Shown in pieces: positions 40,401 to 54,000 of a DNA stretch of 64,000 nt (within the stretch, counting starts at the first letter, position 1; each line of letters begins with the position of its first letter). Both the position numbers and the translations under genes were made by a program. Origin of the DNA: Trileptium ribeirensis (lineage: Eukaryota; Nematoda; Enoplea; Enoplida; Thoracostomopsidae); the NCBI GenBank assembly GCA_030248225.1, contig JASANE010028453.1, positions 1 through 64,000 on the forward strand, in the 5' to 3' direction. The notes under the pieces were generated by a model. The model made no database searches, was not told the origin of the DNA, and saw only the letters and a program-made list of their open reading frames with translations.

Positions 40401-43400
40401 CGTCGCATTTCAATTTCGTCAAATGCCGTTTGGGTTGTGCAACGGGCCTGCTACTTTCCAGCGACTCATGGAGTCGGTCCTTACCGGCTTGGACCGGAAG
40501 GTATGCGTGGTATATCTCGACGATATCTTAATCACAGGCGTTGACGCAACAAGACTACTGTATCGCCTCAAAATGGTGTTCGATCGTCTTCGGTGTGCTG
40601 GACTAAAGCTAAAGTTACAAAAATGTGAATTTGCCAAAAGCACTGTTTCGTTTCTGGGTCACCGCATAGCCGAGAAGGTCTATTCCCTCAATGCAACAAA
40701 GTCAAACAAATTGTAGATTGGCCAACACCCACCACAGCCAAAGAAGTTCAATCTTTTATGGGCCTTGCCGGATATTATCGCCAGTTTGTATGGTGTTTCG
40801 CTAAAATCGCGGCACCACTTCACGCATTGTATAAGAAAGATACAAAGTTTGCTTGGACCCAGGAGTGTCGAGAAAGAAATATTGGCAGTAGTATGGGCCA
40901 TTCAACAATTTCGACCGTACCTTTACGGACGTCGTTTCACTGTCTTGACCGATCATCAGGCACTCCGTTGGCTATTGAACGTGAATGATCCTCATGGACG
41001 ACCGTGCCGGTGGAGCCTTTTGTTGCAAGAGTATAATATGGTGATTTGTCACAAACCAGGGAAGCAGAACAATAATACAGATGCATTATCTCGGCGACCC
41101 AATACGTACCAATACAAGTGATAATAGTGGTTCATTAAACGAGCCATGCAAAATTTGCAACGAATTATATCGATCTATGCAAACCACCGTTGCGGCAGTT
41201 CAGTTGTCTGGACTGTCTAAATTACCAGAGGCCATTAACCGTCTTGATTTAGCCAATATCCAAGCGGTTGACGAAGAAGCTGTGAGAGGTATCGGAAAAT
41301 GACACTCAATATTTGTTACAGAATGATGTTCTATATGTCACGTCAAGTGACATCACCATCAAGTTCTTCTTGTCAAGTCAGCTTGTAAATTGTTTGTGCC
41401 ACGGTCGTTGCGCAAACACACCTTTATCGCTTGTCACGACCATGTTTTGGGTGGTCACTTCGGAATTCGTAAGACCGCCGCCAAAATCGAACGTAGTTAC
41501 TACTGGCCAAGTTTGCTGAAGGATATTAAGTTATGGTGTTCGCAATGCATTGCCTGCAACATCCGCAAAGGACCACCAGTAAAGATTGTTCCAGCATTAC
41601 AGCCGATACCGGCGATGGAACCATGGTATCAAGTGTCGTTAGACATTGTAGGACCGCTGCCAAAAACAGTGCGACGTAATAAATACGTCAAAGTCTTCAC
41701 GGACGCGTTCACTGAATGGGTCGAATGCATCAGAATACGGATATGACCGCTGAGAGAGTGGCAAAGTTGTTTGTCGAACGAGTTGTTTGTCGTTTCGGAG
41801 TACCACATTGCCTTTTGACAGATCAAGTTTATACGTCACAGTTACTGCAGAACGTGTGTCGTTTTTTTGGGCATACGCAAGCTTCGAACAAGCGCCTATC
41901 ATCCGTCAGGAAACGGTTTGGTAGAAAGATTTAACCGTACCATGGAGACGATGCTCAGCATGTACGTGAGCGCTTCGCAGAAGGACTGGGACACAATTTT
42001 GCCTTTCCTGGCGTTCGCATATAACTCAGGTCTCCATGAAACTACTAATGAGAGTCCGTTCTTTTTGAATTATGGACGTGATCCGTGCTTTCCATTGCAT
42101 TTAGAACTTTGCGAATCAGACAGCCCAGTATCAAAGGATGAACACACCAACAATCTCGCCCAAGCACTGTTGGACGCAAGAAATACGGCAAAATCAACGA
42201 TTCAAAAATCACAAACAAGACAAAAAAGTCACACGATCGGCATTGTCGCGGTGGACCGATCCTCGAAGGCGATAAAGTGTTCTTATATGTACCGGTTGTC
42301 CCCGTTGGGAAAACCAGAAAGTTGGCCCCACAATGTAGGGGACCCTACCGCGTAATAAAAGTGTCTCAGGATGGAACTGGAGCTGACGTACTACCGGTTA
42401 ACCGGTCTACAAGTTGTGAAACTAAACGGGTACACATGAGCCGTTTAAAATTCTTTAATAGGTCGGAAGTAACCGATCAAAAATGGTCCCTGCAGTCCGA
42501 CAATGGCAGTTTCAAAAATGTTCCTGATTTGGATAGTGCAGTTCAAGACGAACAGTCAAATACGCGTTACAATTTAAGATCTAAAGAAAAACCAACTAAC
42601 TTAATGTATCTGTTCTAACATTTCAGAAACCACTAATACCTATAAAATGTCTAAAACAAAAAGTACTGTAACTAAAGTCCCAGAATTTGAAACGGAGGAC
42701 GAAATCGTCCTCGAGTACGATGAGGAATCATTGTGCTCGGAAACGTTAAGCCACGATATCCAGTCGAACGAAACACCTTCGATGACAAGCATGAGAATTG
42801 CGAGAAACCTGAACGGCCGATAGGTCATTCACGACGGCAGCAAGCTAAACCCTATACATCCGAGCATGGAAAAAACGACACTCGGTACAATCGACAATTA
42901 TAAAATGACGTAGAACGCCGAATCGTTCACGGCCACTTCGTTTGAAACGGGAATCCACATCTAAGTGTCGATATTTGTATCAATCTCCGCTTGGCGACTA
43001 TCGAATTCCGCGCCGTCAGCCAGCTGTAGCTTGGGCAAGAGTGAAGTCATCCTATCGGCAATCAACTCGGAGCACAGCAACTATGGGTGACGGAAGCCGC
43101 GGTCCAAATGGGTCGAATAAGTCAAGGGTTACATCGTTCCTGCGTCTAGTCTGGGCAAATACCGCGCCTCCCATAGTAACCGCTACCAAAACGGCTGCTT
43201 CAAATTTCTCATCTTCAACAAACGTTACCAACACCCTTCGGTATGACAATATTCTTATGGGCAACTCGGCAACCATTGTGTCCCGAAGTGAGAGAAGGGC
43301 ATCCAAATTCGCTGACGTTACGGCTGAAGGGCCTTTGGATAAGTATTATAAAAGGTACGATCGGTGGAACAATAGCATCCGACTACTTCTGTTGGGAAAT

Positions 43401-44066
43401 TGTAAATCCCCGGGAAAATCGAATACGTAACAGCGGTGGAATTAATACTGAAATTGACGTAAACTGTGACAATTGTGGAAATCACAGTAATGTCATAGAC
43501 AAGTACAGCAGCAAAAACGTCGATTGAAATTTCACAAAAAACAACAACGGCCTATCGCCAAAATCAGACAATACTGTCACCAACAACAACTCGAACAATC
43601 GGTTTTGTGACGATCCGAGGGAAACCAATGTTGTCGAACAACCTGGCAACAACAGCAATGCTAAACTGACAGCAAGGAAGAAAGTATCAAAGGGACTGGG
43701 GAATAAAAAACGGAAAAATATGGTTCGGAAAAGGCAATACGAAGCCTCGAAGAGAATCAAATCCGACTACGTGGTCCCTATAAACAATGGGGGTTATCAA
43801 CGCTCACGGAGTGCTGTTGTGATGAGTCAACGAACAGCGGCACGCGAGTAATTGTCAATTGGCGAAGCCGAGGGACTCGGCCATTCAACAGGGAGCAGTG
43901 TGGCAAAGCCACGCACGCCGATTTTGACATTTCAACCGCATTTTATTATTCTAGATTGAAGATTTATAAAAGATGGAAAAACATTTTAAAAGTTTTGAAA
44001 TTTACAAAGTCTACAATTTTTAACATTTTCTGAAATGTCATGGCAGCCTGCACGTACAATGCGCGG

Positions 44067-44130
<64 letters not shown>

Positions 44131-45049
44131 AGTAACCGGAATTCCGGTTCCGGTTCCGGCGAAAATCGTGTTCCGGTTGCGGTTCCGGCAAAGGGCAAAA
44201 ACCATACCGGAACCGGAATTCCGGTTTAAAAATTTTGTTTGAAATTTTCCACGTTTTTGCTTCATCCTGTAATCCAAGCATATGTAATATATATTACACA
44301 ATGATCAAGCTCCAATACAACCAAGCAAAAGAAAAGATTAACTAACCAATTAGCCGTGTGAAACGTAAGTAGGGCACATAATTTGAGCAGGAATTTTTCA
44401 TAATAATCTGCAGGAGTTTGTTAAATCAAAGCCAGGTCGATGCCTGTAGCAGCTATTTTACACATCCAGAAGTCTGTGGGATACGTTTGAATTAAACCGG
44501 TCCAACTCGGTAACAGAGTATGGCTTAAGCAAAAGTACTTAGGGTATGCTTGGCAAACATAAATTGCGTCAAGCACCCGCCAGTGCGCTTGTAACGGGAG
44601 GCGACTGGAGACAGAGCGAAAGTGTGTATTCTACGCTCCAAGCTTTGTAAGCATATTCGATTTGACGCAGTATACGCAATGGTGTATAGCGGAAGACATT
44701 TTTTGGTCTGAATGTCTAAAAACCTACATATTTGATCGATAAATAAACATTAATAGCTTGCTCAGTCTCTTTAAAGTTTGAGAAAGGCAATAATACCATT
44801 GCAATACATAAAGTTTAATGTAAAAGTTATTTTTAAAGCATTTTAAATTCACTATACCTTCATTTCTTCCTTCATCTGTTTTACTATATATAAATTTCGA
44901 AGACCAGGTTCCGGTTCCGGTTCCGGATCCGGTTTCAAATGAACGGTTCCGGTTGCTGGTTCCGGTTATTTTGTTGTTTTTTGTCCGGTAAATTTCGGTT
45001 CCGGCAAAAAATCCAACAACTGTTTATTTAAATTATTCCTCCTGATATA

Positions 45050-45084
<35 letters not shown>

Positions 45085-48000
45085 CAGGGAACAACCAAAC
45101 CAAAAAGATTAACTTTTACCGTGGAAACGAAGTAGCAGGAATAACCAGCAACCGGAACCGTCCATTTAAACCGGATCCTGAACCTGGTCTTCGAAATTTA
45201 TATATAGTAAAACAGATGGAAAAATGAAGGTATAGTGGATTTAAAATGCATTATAATTAAGTTTTACGTTAAACTTAATGTATTGCGACGGTATTATTGC
45301 CTTTCTGAAACTTTAAAGAGACTAATAATGTTTATTTATCGATCAAATATGTCGGTTTTTGGACATTCAGAGCAAAAAATGTCTTCCACTATACACCATT
45401 GCGTATACGTGCGTCAAATCGAATGTGCTTACAAAGCTTGGAGCGTACACACTACTCCATTTGTCTTCGCCTCCCTTTCTCACATACGTTTGTTGCATGT
45501 TCTGTAGGAAACTTAAAATTATTGGTTTATATGATTCTAAGAGAAAATAATAGATAGAAGGTAATTTTCTGATCAGTGGTCAGAGACACTGTTTAGGCTA
45601 GCGTTGGACAAACAGTGCCCGTCAGTTAGATCATAATGATAAAAGCTTTCTAATCAGAATACTATAAATGAGACACACTGTGATGCTGCTCGCACAGTTT
45701 CAATAAATACAGTTCAATGCCAAGAAAGCAATTTCTAGCTGCGTTGCAGATAACGTTAGTTTACTTCAATTTAGACTGATTTACCAAGTTTACAAGCGCA
45801 GTGGCGGGTGCTTGACGCAATTTATGTTAGGCAAGCATACCCTAAGTACTTCTGCGTAAGCCATCCTCTGTTACCGAGTTGGACCGGTTTAACTCAAACG
45901 TATCCCACAGACTTCTGAATGTGTAAAATAGCTGCTACAAGCATCGACCTGGCTTTGATTTAACAAACTCCTGTAGGTTATTATGAAAAATCCCTGCTCA
46001 AATTATGTGACCTACGTTTCACACGGCAAATTGGTTAGTTAATCTTTTCTTTTGCGCGGTTGTATTGGAGCTTGAACATTGTATAATATATATTACATAT
46101 GTTTGGATTACAGGATAAAGCAAAAAACGTGGAGAATTTCAAACAAAGTTTTTAAACCGGAATTCCGGTTCCGGTATGGTTTTTGCCCTTTGCCGGAACC
46201 GCAACCGGAACACGATTTTCGCCGGAACCGGAATTCCGGTTACTCCCTGTTATATATATATCAGGGAGTAACCGGAATTCCGGTTCCGGCGAAAATCGTG
46301 TTCCAGTTGCGGTTACGGCAAAGGGCAAAAACCATACCGGAACCGGAATTCCGGTTTAAAAATTTTGTTTGAAATTTCCCACGTTTTTTGCTTTATCCTG
46401 TAATCCAAACATGTGTAATATATATTTTACAATGATCAAGCTCCAATACAACCACGCAAAAGAAAAGATTAACTAACCAATTTGCCGTGTGAAACGTAAG
46501 TAGGGCACATAATTTGAACAGGAATTTTTCATAATAACCTGCAGGAGTTTGTTAAATCAAAGCCAGGTCGATGCTTGTAGCAGCTATTTTACACATCCAG
46601 AATTCTGTGGGATACGTTTGAATTAAACCGGTCCAACTCGGTAACAGAGTATGGCTTACGCAGAAGTACTTAGGGTATGCTTGGCTAACATAAATTGCGT
46701 CAAGCACCCGCCAGTGCGCTTGTAAAGTTGATAAATCAGTCTAAATTGAAGTAAACTAACGTTATCTGCAACGCAGCTAAAAGCTGCTTTCTTGGCAATG
46801 AACTGTATTTATTGAAACTGTGCGAGCAGCATCACAGTGTGTCTCATTTATAGCATTCTGATTAGAAAGCTTTCATCATTATGATCTAACTGACGGGTAC
46901 TGTTTGTCCAACACTAGCCTAAACAGTGTCTCTGACCACTGATCAGAAAATTACCTTCTATCTATTATTTTCTCTTAGAATCATATAAACCAATAATTTT
47001 AGTTTCCTGAGAAACATGCAACAAACCTATGTGTAGTAAAGGGACGCGACTGGAGACAGTGCGAAAGTGTGTATTCTACGCTCCAAGCTTTGTAAGCACA
47101 TTCGATTTGACGCAGTATACGCAATGGTGTATAGTGGAAGACATTTTTTGCTCAGAATGTCCAAAAACCGACATATTTGATCGATAAATAAACATTATTA
47201 GCTTCCTCAGTCTCTTTAAAGTTTTAGAAAGGCAATAATACCGTCGCAATACATTAAGTTTAATGTAAAAGTTATTTTTAATGCATTTTAAATCCACTAT
47301 ACCTTCATTTCTTCCATCATCTGTTTTACTACATATATACAAATTTCGAAGACCAGGTTCCGGTTCCGGTTCCGGATCCGGTTTAAATGGACGGTTCCGG
47401 TTGCTGGTTCCGGTAAATTTCGGTTCCGGTTATTCCAAGATATGACGCTAGAGTCTTATTGAATCTATTTTATTTATAATACGTTACATATTTATATATA
47501 TAAAATATTTAATATAACAGCTTATTGCACATTTGGAGCTCACAATGTGCAAGTATATAAAAGATAAATTACACTATTAAAACAAAACACCCAACCTCGA
47601 GTGGTTGCGGAGATATATAACTGTTTTAGTGTATTACTGCCCTCATGGGCTCATTAAAAACATGCTTTGACGCAATCCTGTAGTGCAAATAAATGGCACA
47701 CGACTTGCATATACACTAATTTGGATCTCATAGACCCATTGAACACTCCTTTGGTCCGAAGTCTACATGCCCTATTAGCCGCGTATGAAAGGATTATATA
47801 ACAGTCGTATAAAACTTTTTGCTTTACACAAAATGATCTTATTTTGGCTCAAATTTTTAAAACAGTTGTAGATATGCAATCCATAATATGTTTTGTCACC
47901 GCTTTCTGACCAGACACGCACAAATTAGGCCTACAGCCGAAAGGACAGAATCCGTTTTCGCGTCTAACTAAAAAAATTACAGGCTTTCAATAAGATATCA

Positions 48001-51000
48001 AGAGAATCAATCCGCTCCGTCGAAATCGAGTTATGCCTGTCACTATAAAACCCCATAACGTACACAGTCCAATTTCATCACTATTTGGCTAATAAAAATT
48101 ATTGCTTTGTTCATTACGCTCACTCACTAAAATTCTATTAATGAACATAGGCAATGCTTAAAACAAACCTGCGTCGTTCGGTGCCGCCGCCGCATTTCCA
48201 ATATCCCATGGTGTACCTTGGTCTACGGGTCGCGCACCCCAACCCGCAGTTCCATTGTCAACACCACGACCTTGAACACTACGCTGACCTAACAACAAAA
48301 AAGCGTTTACAATCGTTAAATGTAAATATTCGGTACAAATTAACTCTATTGCAAACTGAACGAGCCAAACATCACAGAAAAACGATAGATCCGTAAGCAT
48401 GATCAGTTTCCCGATTAATTGTCGTAATAATTTTAATCTTATGTAATATATATTCTTGAACCTTATAAAATTTTAACTTTGCTAATTTGATTGTTACTTA
48501 TGTGCGAGTAATGACCCCGGTAACCATCCTATTTTGTATCTTTGGATAAGTTGGCTTTTTGGTCAATTAAAAACTGTTCGCTAACACAGCGCTCGCGATT
48601 GAAATCTAACTATTTTTTGCTCGCGAAAATGGAAGTAAAATTACCCAAACTAGTGCGAACGAAAATTTGTCGTTTTGATTGTGACGTCACTTTTGCATTA
48701 AATTTGTTTACGAACACTGTAGAATTCAAATTTAAATGATTATACATTAGGGAACAGAATTTCTGCAAACTGAAATCGCCAAAATTCTGTACGAACACAT
48801 GGTCTAATTTCTGCCACTTGAATTTGATTTTGCCAATTTTATGACCAAAACGGAATGAAATTAAGCCTGTTTTCCGTAACAAGGGTTTGCGATTCGATAT
48901 CGGTATTGACAGAATAGGATGGTTGGCGGGGTCACATTAAGTTTAAACCAATTATTTGGAGAGTGGTTTTTGCATAGTAGGCCCCTACAACTTAAATTAT
49001 TTAATGCATATCATACAAACACCATTGCTTTTATCGTATTTAGCAACTCCGAAAATCTACAGGCACATTCGGTTAATCTACATAAGTAACAGGACCGTTC
49101 CGGCCCCGTTACGAGTGTTTTCATGATTCTCGCACCCAAAATCGTATTGAAACACGTTGGCACCTGGGTCACGTTCATATATGAAAGGTCGCATTTTAAC
49201 AGTAAATCGTTTTTACAGTGAATCCTTTTGTATAAAAATGCCGTATTTTATCAGTGAATTGTTTTGTATAAAAATGCCGTATTGTATCAGTGAATCGTTT
49301 TATCAGAGAATCAGTTTGTATAAAAATGTCGTATTGTGTCAGTGAATCCTTTTATAATTCGTTCTGATGCCGTATACCCTTATTCGGGTAGTCCCTACCT
49401 TTATGTACCGAATTCTCACCGGGACGAGTGATATGATTCAAACGAACCAGGGAAAACTAAGCTGCCTCAACCGATTCGTCAGACTGAACAGGAAACCCGT
49501 ACCGATAGGAAAAGGGAACACGCAGAACCTGAGGAGTTGCCACCACATTTTGAGACTTTGGCAGCTAGAACCATCTGGAAATAGGAGACCTCTGGCTGCA
49601 GGTCCAAACTAACAAGTTTATATAAATAGAAACGGAGAAATATCAAATTAACCTAGTTTTAGCTGTATACTAAGCAATGGTCGCGGGAAATCTTAATCGA
49701 AACGAGGTAATTTTACACGTGCTACAGCTTTCGAGCTTACAAAGGATGACGGATGTCGGGTGAATTTGACGGCCTGTAACCGGCTAGTGTACCATGACCC
49801 GGGCAATAACTGGAGCATGTTGGTAGAACACTTTGAGGACAATTGCTGGACACCAAAATCGCCCCGGACAATGTCTGAACCTCGCTCGTAACGTACAAAG
49901 ACAACCCCCTACTTACGCTAAGTTGCGTTGTCAAGGTAGAAACAGGACTATTATTTTCCATATATTCAAAACATACTATATATATATAGTGTGTGTGTGT
50001 GCCCCTTAGCCGACTACGTAGCAGTTTAACATCCCTGTGCCTTCCCTCACAACCGTGAACGCCTCTTCCTGAGCATATTGCAGGTAAAATCGTCCTTTTT
50101 CTATTATCCCGTTGTAACCCTCTTACATCCTTGCTCCCCACCCCACTTCCGAATTGGCACATGCAACCCTCGTTTTGTCCATCGTGACTATACGATCGTT
50201 AACGCGGGACGAAAGACGAAAGCGCCCCTACCTTCGCCGCCACTCTCTCTAATCGTTGCGATTTTAGCGCCATTTTTACCCCTGCCGCTACGGCAGCGTT
50301 AACATTCCGTTTGACGGCGAGTCCAACGATACCCGGCGGGCGTCGCCCTACCCAACCATTGACGCGGGAGAGCCCGCTAAACCCCTACGTACTAATACAC
50401 GTCGGAACCCATATGTTCTACAATAGCTAAATCAAACACGCATTCATCGAAAGATTATAGTTTTTAGAAGTTATCCATTTTCTACTTATATTAAACTTAG
50501 AATTTGAAAACTTTATGCATTGATTATATTTAAAACTTAAAATGTTAATTAAAAATTGAACACAACTTTCTAATTCTTAATTCTAACTTAATCCAATTAG
50601 CATAATTTATTAATTGGCAAGATAGTGATCATATGAGTCTAAAAGTATTATATTTGCATTTATAGACCCCGAAAATCCTATATTGGTCAAAACAAAACGA
50701 TTCTATTCCAAGTATTCAGCGAGATATAACCAAAAGTGTCTTAATTAGCTGATTACAGGCAACTAATTAGCTTATAGCTAATTCATTATGCAGAATTTTG
50801 AAACCTAATATATTAGGTGCACATTCCCAGATGCTAAGCTATAAAACAAAAAAAGTTTTTTTGAAATCGGTTCAGTGGTTCTGGAGATTCATCACGACGA
50901 ACGCACGAACGGACATCGACTTTTTTGGTCAGACCGAAAATAAAAACGCTTCGCTCCGCTCAATAAACATTATTAGCTTCCTCAGTCTCTAAAGTTTCAG

Positions 51001-54000
51001 AAATGCAATAATGCCATCGCAATACATTAAGTTTAATGTAAAAGTTATTTTTAACACATCTTAAATCCACTATACCTTCATTTCTTCCTTCATCTGTTTT
51101 ATTATATATAAGTTTCGAAGACCAGGTTCCGGTTCCGGTTTAAATGGGCGGTTCCGGTTACATGTTCCGGTTATTCCCTGACATATATAAACGTATGCAT
51201 ATACATAACGGGACATAGAAGCGCTAACTAAACATGTACCTGGTCCGCCTACAACTGAGCTTTGCTGATGTTGTGACGTAGTGCCAGCAGCTGGAATAAC
51301 AGTCGCCGCACCGCTTGTTGTTGACACATTTTGCTGTTGCTGATGTTGCACAACATTTTTCTTCGCAACGTCCGACCATGAACTACCGGTCGCGCCCGGA
51401 CTCGTGCCGCTCGACGCCGCAGCACCAGGTGCCATTGGAGTGCTTATTGATGCGCTTGTTGTACCACCCCACTTAAAAAATTATTTAAACAGCATTAATA
51501 TGGAAGACACAAAATTTTATGTTTTATAGGCCCCAATATAGTTTGAAGTGGGGCATGGCATTTTAACTCCTGCTGGTGAAACACTTACACCCTCCCCGCA
51601 CCGCTGGTAAAATGTTGGGTTCCCTAGTGCAATTCCCCCGCAAAAATTTTCCACATAGGTTAAGATCGCAATTAACATAAAAGCTTTCATTTTTTCAAAA
51701 GCTCATGTCTGAAGCAAAAAAAATTTATTAAATTACGTAAGTTACGAAAACTTCCCTAAATAGGTATATATTTGAAATTAAAAGGAGCCTCGGTAATGTA
51801 TCTATAACATCACTCCCTAAAATATTGAAAACATGTTTAATACCGGACCCCATTAGAAAGTTGCATTTCGCTCACTAAAATATCGATAACAAGCAAAATA
51901 TCGAATCCCCGTGGAAAGCAAATTTTTACAGCGTTTTACAATACAGACAATGTCGAAACACTCAAAACGCTAAACCCTTACGGCAATCAAGAATTTTAGT
52001 TCAGTCATTAAAATTATAAAGACAAGTGTTTGTAGCATCCCTTCCTAAAGTGAGTGTTATTTTTGATAATGCACAGTTGCAAATTTCAGTGTATCTGCGA
52101 ATTGTAAATAAAATCTTATTTATAAATGACCATAACACATTTAAATAGGGGTTTTCCAAGCCCTAATGTTAGTAACAAAATGATACACAATGATCAAGTT
52201 CCAATACAACCAAACAAAAGAAAAAAATTTACTCAGCAAATTGATGTGTGAAACGGAAGTAGGACACATAATTTCAGCAGTAATTTCTCATCTTAACCCT
52301 CCAGGAGTTTGTTAGCAAAGCAAAGCCAGCTCGATGCATGGTATAGCTATTTTATACATTCAGAAGTGTGCGGGGTATGTTAAAATTAAACCGGTCCAAC
52401 TCGTCAACAGAGTATGGATAAGTGGCTAACATAAGTTGGGTCAAGCACTATCCACTGCGTTTGTAATCTTTTTAAAGCAGTCTACAATGAAGTAAGGTAA
52501 CATATGTTCTGTATTTTTTGAAACTGTGCGAAACAGTTTATCTCATTTATTAAATCCTGATCACTAAGTTATCATCATTATCATCTAGCTGACGGGCACT
52601 GGTTGCACAATGCTAGCCTAAACAATGTTTCTGATCACTAACGACAAGATTATAGTATACCTTCCTTTCTTTTCTCTTAGAACCATATAAACCAAATTTT
52701 AAGTTTCCTGCAGAATAACATGCAGCAAACGTAGGTGTAGTAAAAGAAGGCGATTGGAGCCAAAACAAAGTGTTTAGTCTACGCCCCATTCAAGCATGAT
52801 TAGTTACAAGCACGGTCAGTTTGACACAATTTAAGCAAGGCTGTGTAGTGGAAGGCTTTTTTAACCTGGAGGTACAAAAACCAACATATTGATCGACAAA
52901 TAAACATTATTAGGTTTCTCAGGCTCTTCAAAGTGCCAGAGAAGCAATAATGCCATGGCAATACATTAAGCTTAATGTAAAATTTATTTTTAATGTATTT
53001 TAAATCCACCGTGCCTTCATTTCTCCATTCATCTGTTTTACATTATATATCTAAGTTTCGAAGACCAGGTTCCGGTTCCGGTTTAAATGGACGGTGCCGG
53101 TTATTCCCTGATATATATATACTATATTATGGTAGCGATAACAAGAGTGGTCGTAAACCGTGACTGCGGCATATCGTGGTAGCGATAACATGAGAGAGTG
53201 GTCGTATACTGGGACTGCGGCATATCGTGGTAGCGATAACATGAGAGAGTGGTCGTAAACTGGGACTGCGGCATATCGTGGTAGTGCTAATTGAGCGGAG
53301 CGAGGCGAAGCCGAGCGAAGCTTTTTTCTGTCTGTGACCAAAAAAGTCGATGTCAGTCCGTTCGTTAGTTCGGTTCGACGGATCTCAAGAACCACTGAAA
53401 ACTTTTTTGAAAGCCTATCATGTCAGAGTGTGCACCTGATATTCGGGATTAAAAAATATTGAGTGGTTAATTAGTAATTAGCTAATTAGTTAAGCTTATG
53501 CAGCTAAAATAGAGAATTTTGCAATATTTGTGTTATTTATTGAAACAGAATCGTTTCGATCAAACCATTATAGGTTTTTGGGTCGAAGAATTCAAATATC
53601 ATATTTTTACCAATGATAAAGCCATATTCCCTATGCAATGTAGTTATTTGAAGAACATAAAATTGAGTACATTCGTAATGCCAAAGCCCAAGCTCCGCTC
53701 ACAAATGTAGTTCCACTACCGACTAGTATATAGACTAGTTAACGTAATAAATTACAAAAAAGAGAGCCACAAGTATAATGTTTTACATCTTATTTATATA
53801 TATAGAATGTATTTCATCTAAATATATAAGTACGTATATTTAATCAATTCATGCTAAGTCTCACGTTTTAAACATTTGATGTATATAACCGCCGATGCAA
53901 AAAATCAGCAATTTTAAGGTGATTTTAAAATTTACATAAAATTAACTAATTAATTATATATATATATATCAGTGAGTAAGCGGAATTCCGGTTCCGGCGA

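Larger units (their letters stand above)
34093..47488 (+). mobile_element. Ty3/gypsy-type LTR retroelement with glycoprotein-like region, degraded
   Basis: The order is 5' LTR (34093-34377), primer-binding site, minisatellite leader, gag, glycoprotein-like region, protease, RT, RNase H, integrase, extra ORF, polypurine tract and interrupted 3' LTR (43899-44077 and 47443-47488). The protease-RT-RNaseH-integrase order is that of Ty3/gypsy (Metaviridae). Many frameshifts and stops show it cannot make its proteins. It lies in GW182 intron 3, antisense to the host gene. Clade is not settled: two zinc-knuckle-like motifs suggest Mag-like, the tRNA-Trp-like primer site recalls CsRn1/Kabuki. Confidence 0.9.

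Noticed and set aside
39842..40408. Minus-strand 188-residue frame
   Set aside because: Antisense to the retroelement reverse transcriptase; no motif of its own.
44035..44301. Open frames with long Tyr-Ile runs
   Set aside because: Translations of a TA microsatellite and MITE terminus; not a membrane peptide.
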